NCBI GenBank assembly: GCA_963823525.1 | Contig: CAWGLW010000006.1 | Coordinates: 186,001 to 250,000, forward strand | Direction of reading: 5' to 3' | DNA: 64,000 nt | Source: CAWGLW01 sp963823525 | Lineage (GTDB): Bacteria; Pseudomonadota; Gammaproteobacteria; Steroidobacterales; Steroidobacteraceae | Part shown: positions 62,637 through 64,000 of the stretch, piece after piece | Layout: each line of letters opens with the position of its first letter | Numbering within the stretch: position 1 is the first letter of the stretch | Translations under genes and position numbers: made by a program | Notes under the pieces: model-generated | Seen by the model: the letters and a program-made list of their open reading frames with translations, nothing else | Told to the model about the DNA's origin: nothing | Databases searched by the model: none

Positions 62637-63737
62637 ATGGCGCGCATCGATGCATTCCTCAAACTCGGCGCTTCGCAGGGCTGTTCGGACGTTCACCTGG
62701 CGGTAGGCGTTCCGCCGATGCTGCGAATGAACGGCGAGCTGATGCCGATCAAGTTCCGCATCCTTGGCGATGCGGAACTCGAAGGCTATGTCAGTGAGAT
62801 ACTCAGCGCGAGCCAGCGCGACCAGTTCGAGAAAGGTCACGACATCGATTTCTCGTATGTCTCGGCGGATGGCAATCGATTCCGCGGCAATTTCTTTCAT
62901 AAGGATACGGGTGTCGGCGCCGTCTTTCGTACGATTCCCGAGGAAGTGCCCAGGCTCGACTCGTTGAACCTGCCAGCTGTGGTCGCGGATTTCTGTGACT
63001 ATCACCAGGGCATGGTGCTGGTGACCGGGTCGACCGGCACCGGCAAGTCGACCACGCTCGCGGCGATGATCGATCACCTGAACCGGACCCGGCGCCTGAA
63101 CATTATCAGCCTGGAGGACCCGATCGAATTCGTTCACCGCAGCAAGATGAGCCAGGTCATTCAGCGCGAGCTGCACACTCACCTGCCCTCTTTCGCCGAA
63201 GGCGTGCGCGCAGCCATGCGCGAGGACCCGGACGTGATCCTGGTCGGGGAACTGCGTGACGCAGACACCGTGCGCTGGGCCATGACCGCCGCCGAGACGG
63301 GTCATCTCGTGCTCGGCACGCTGCACACGACCAGTGCCGTCAAGACCATCGATCGTCTCGTGGACGCTCTGCCGGCCGAGGAGCGCGAGCAGACCAAGAG
63401 TTTCATGTCACAGAGCCTGATCGGCGTCGTGACCCAGACGCTCGTGCGTACGCCCGACCTGCGCGGGCGACGGGCGATCACCGAGGTGATGGTAATGAAC
63501 CGCGCGATCGGCAAGCTGATCATGACCGATCAGACGCACATGATTCCCTCGCAGCTTCAGACTGGCCGGGATGCTGGCATGCAGCTGATGGACCAGGCAT
63601 TGCTGGCGGCCGTGAAAGCCCGTGAGGTGGACCCGGAAGATGCCTACCAGTACGCCCTCGACAAGCGGCCGTTCACAAACTACATGACCGATGGCACAGG
63701 TATCCTGAAGGCCGAGCTGGCCAAGGAGTCCCCATGA
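62637..63737 (+). CDS. PilT-family type IV pilus retraction ATPase
   Basis: A 366-residue GspE/PilT-type motor. N-terminal PAS-like domain (SDVHLAVGVPPMLR), then Walker A GSTGTGKSTT at 131-140, the Asp box LEDPIEFVH, Walker B DPDVILVGELRD and the His box LGTLHTTSA. The type IV pilus uses it for pilus depolymerisation and twitching. It has a longer C-terminal tail (EDAYQYALDKRPFTNYMTDGTG). GGAGG precedes the ATG. A second, closely spaced PilT-like gene follows, as in PilT/PilU pairs. Confidence 0.93.
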   Translation: MARIDAFLKLGASQGCSDVHLAVGVPPMLRMNGELMPIKFRILGDAELEGYVSEILSASQRDQFEKGHDIDFSYVSADGNRFRGNFFHKDTGVGAVFRTIPEEVPRLDSLNLPAVVADFCDYHQGMVLVTGSTGTGKSTTLAAMIDHLNRTRRLNIISLEDPIEFVHRSKMSQVIQRELHTHLPSFAEGVRAAMREDPDVILVGELRDADTVRWAMTAAETGHLVLGTLHTTSAVKTIDRLVDALPAEEREQTKSFMSQSLIGVVTQTLVRTPDLRGRRAITEVMVMNRAIGKLIMTDQTHMIPSQLQTGRDAGMQLMDQALLAAVKAREVDPEDAYQYALDKRPFTNYMTDGTGILKAELAKESP

Positions 63738-64000
63738 GCGCCGACGCGAGCCCGGCGAGCGAGTCGGCGCGGGTTCATCGACCGCGCAGGATCGACGAGT
63801 TACTCAGGCAGCTGCTGGCCAGGAACGGCTCCGATCTGCACCTGGTCGCCGGGGACCCGCCACGGATTCGTCTCTACGGCGAACTGCAGGACTTGCGCTC
63901 CGAGCCGCTAGGCCAGGAGGAAGCGCAGGAAATGATCTACGAGATCATGACACGCAAGTCCGTGCAGCGGCTCGAACAGATGGACGGCGCGGACTTCGCG
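63734..64000 (+). CDS. Second PilT/PilU-like ATPase (partial, right edge)
   Basis: The ATG overlaps the previous stop by four bases. The N-terminal ~89 residues visible here contain IDELLRQLLARNGSDLHLVAGDPPRIRLYGELQDL, the PilT-family N-domain, with a short polar extension of about 20 residues before it. The P-loop lies outside the window, so it cannot be verified. It is probably the PilU-like partner of the first, giving two tandem motors after the kinase. Confidence 0.85.
   Translation, partial: MSADASPASESARVHRPRRIDELLRQLLARNGSDLHLVAGDPPRIRLYGELQDLRSEPLGQEEAQEMIYEIMTRKSVQRLEQMDGADFA

Overview
The window is GC-rich, gene-dense bacterial chromosome. The core gene set and its order point to a gammaproteobacterium: lptF-lptG divergent from pepA-holC-valS, purM-purN-DUF3108 beside DUF2066/CDP-alcohol transferase/hda/DUF2069/wrbA, and apbC-dcd, rimI, prfC and pilT-type genes. 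I could not fix the genus. An environmental, possibly marine or soil, lineage is an inference from the mixture of aromatic-ring genes, DUF5666 lipoproteins and pili. I recognised no tRNA, rRNA, CRISPR array, insertion sequence or prophage.

The left half (1-31 kb) is more accessory. It holds a cut-off double-cupin protein, a sulfotransferase, a pectinacetylesterase-like esterase, and a block of small conserved proteins (Trp-rich TIGR02450, YheU). Next come a DUF6394 membrane protein coupled to a two-RCK potassium channel, and a compact VOC dioxygenase / FAA hydrolase / flavin hydroxylase cluster that looks like aromatic meta-cleavage. A self-contained minus-strand operon follows: DUF6502, a DUF5666 lipoprotein, and a DUF5666-PKD-cytochrome c lipoprotein. 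It starts at two identical CCATATATGG palindromes 21 bp apart and ends at a strong intrinsic terminator. Then lie an nhaA / AEC transporter / LhgO-like oxidase operon, a B12-type radical SAM protein divergent from a Rieske-glutamate synthase fusion, a degraded DUF5996 gene, a glutathionyl-hydroquinone reductase, class II FBP aldolase and a small cytochrome c/cytochrome b561 pair.

The right half (31-64 kb) is mostly housekeeping. It covers LPS transport (lptF/G), aminopeptidase and polymerase subunit (pepA, holC), valyl-tRNA synthetase running into a MoxR/DUF58/transglutaminase module, ACBP, an MFS exporter, and prfC. The stretch rimI-UDG-pssA is followed by proS with a lytic transglycosylase, acyP, a DUF4398 lipoprotein, wrbA-DUF2069, the convergent hda/CDP-alcohol transferase/DUF2066 operon, purM-purN-DUF3108, an alpha/beta hydrolase, and apbC-dcd. 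The window ends in an operon of a HEAT-repeat/serine-threonine kinase fusion followed by two tandem PilT-type retraction ATPases, the second cut by the edge.

The best candidates for something little described are the DUF6502/DUF5666/cytochrome operon with its paired operator, and the HEAT-kinase placed in front of two pilus retraction ATPases. Translational coupling by 1-8 nt overlaps is common, and TTG/GTG starts are frequent, so several small genes begin at non-ATG codons.
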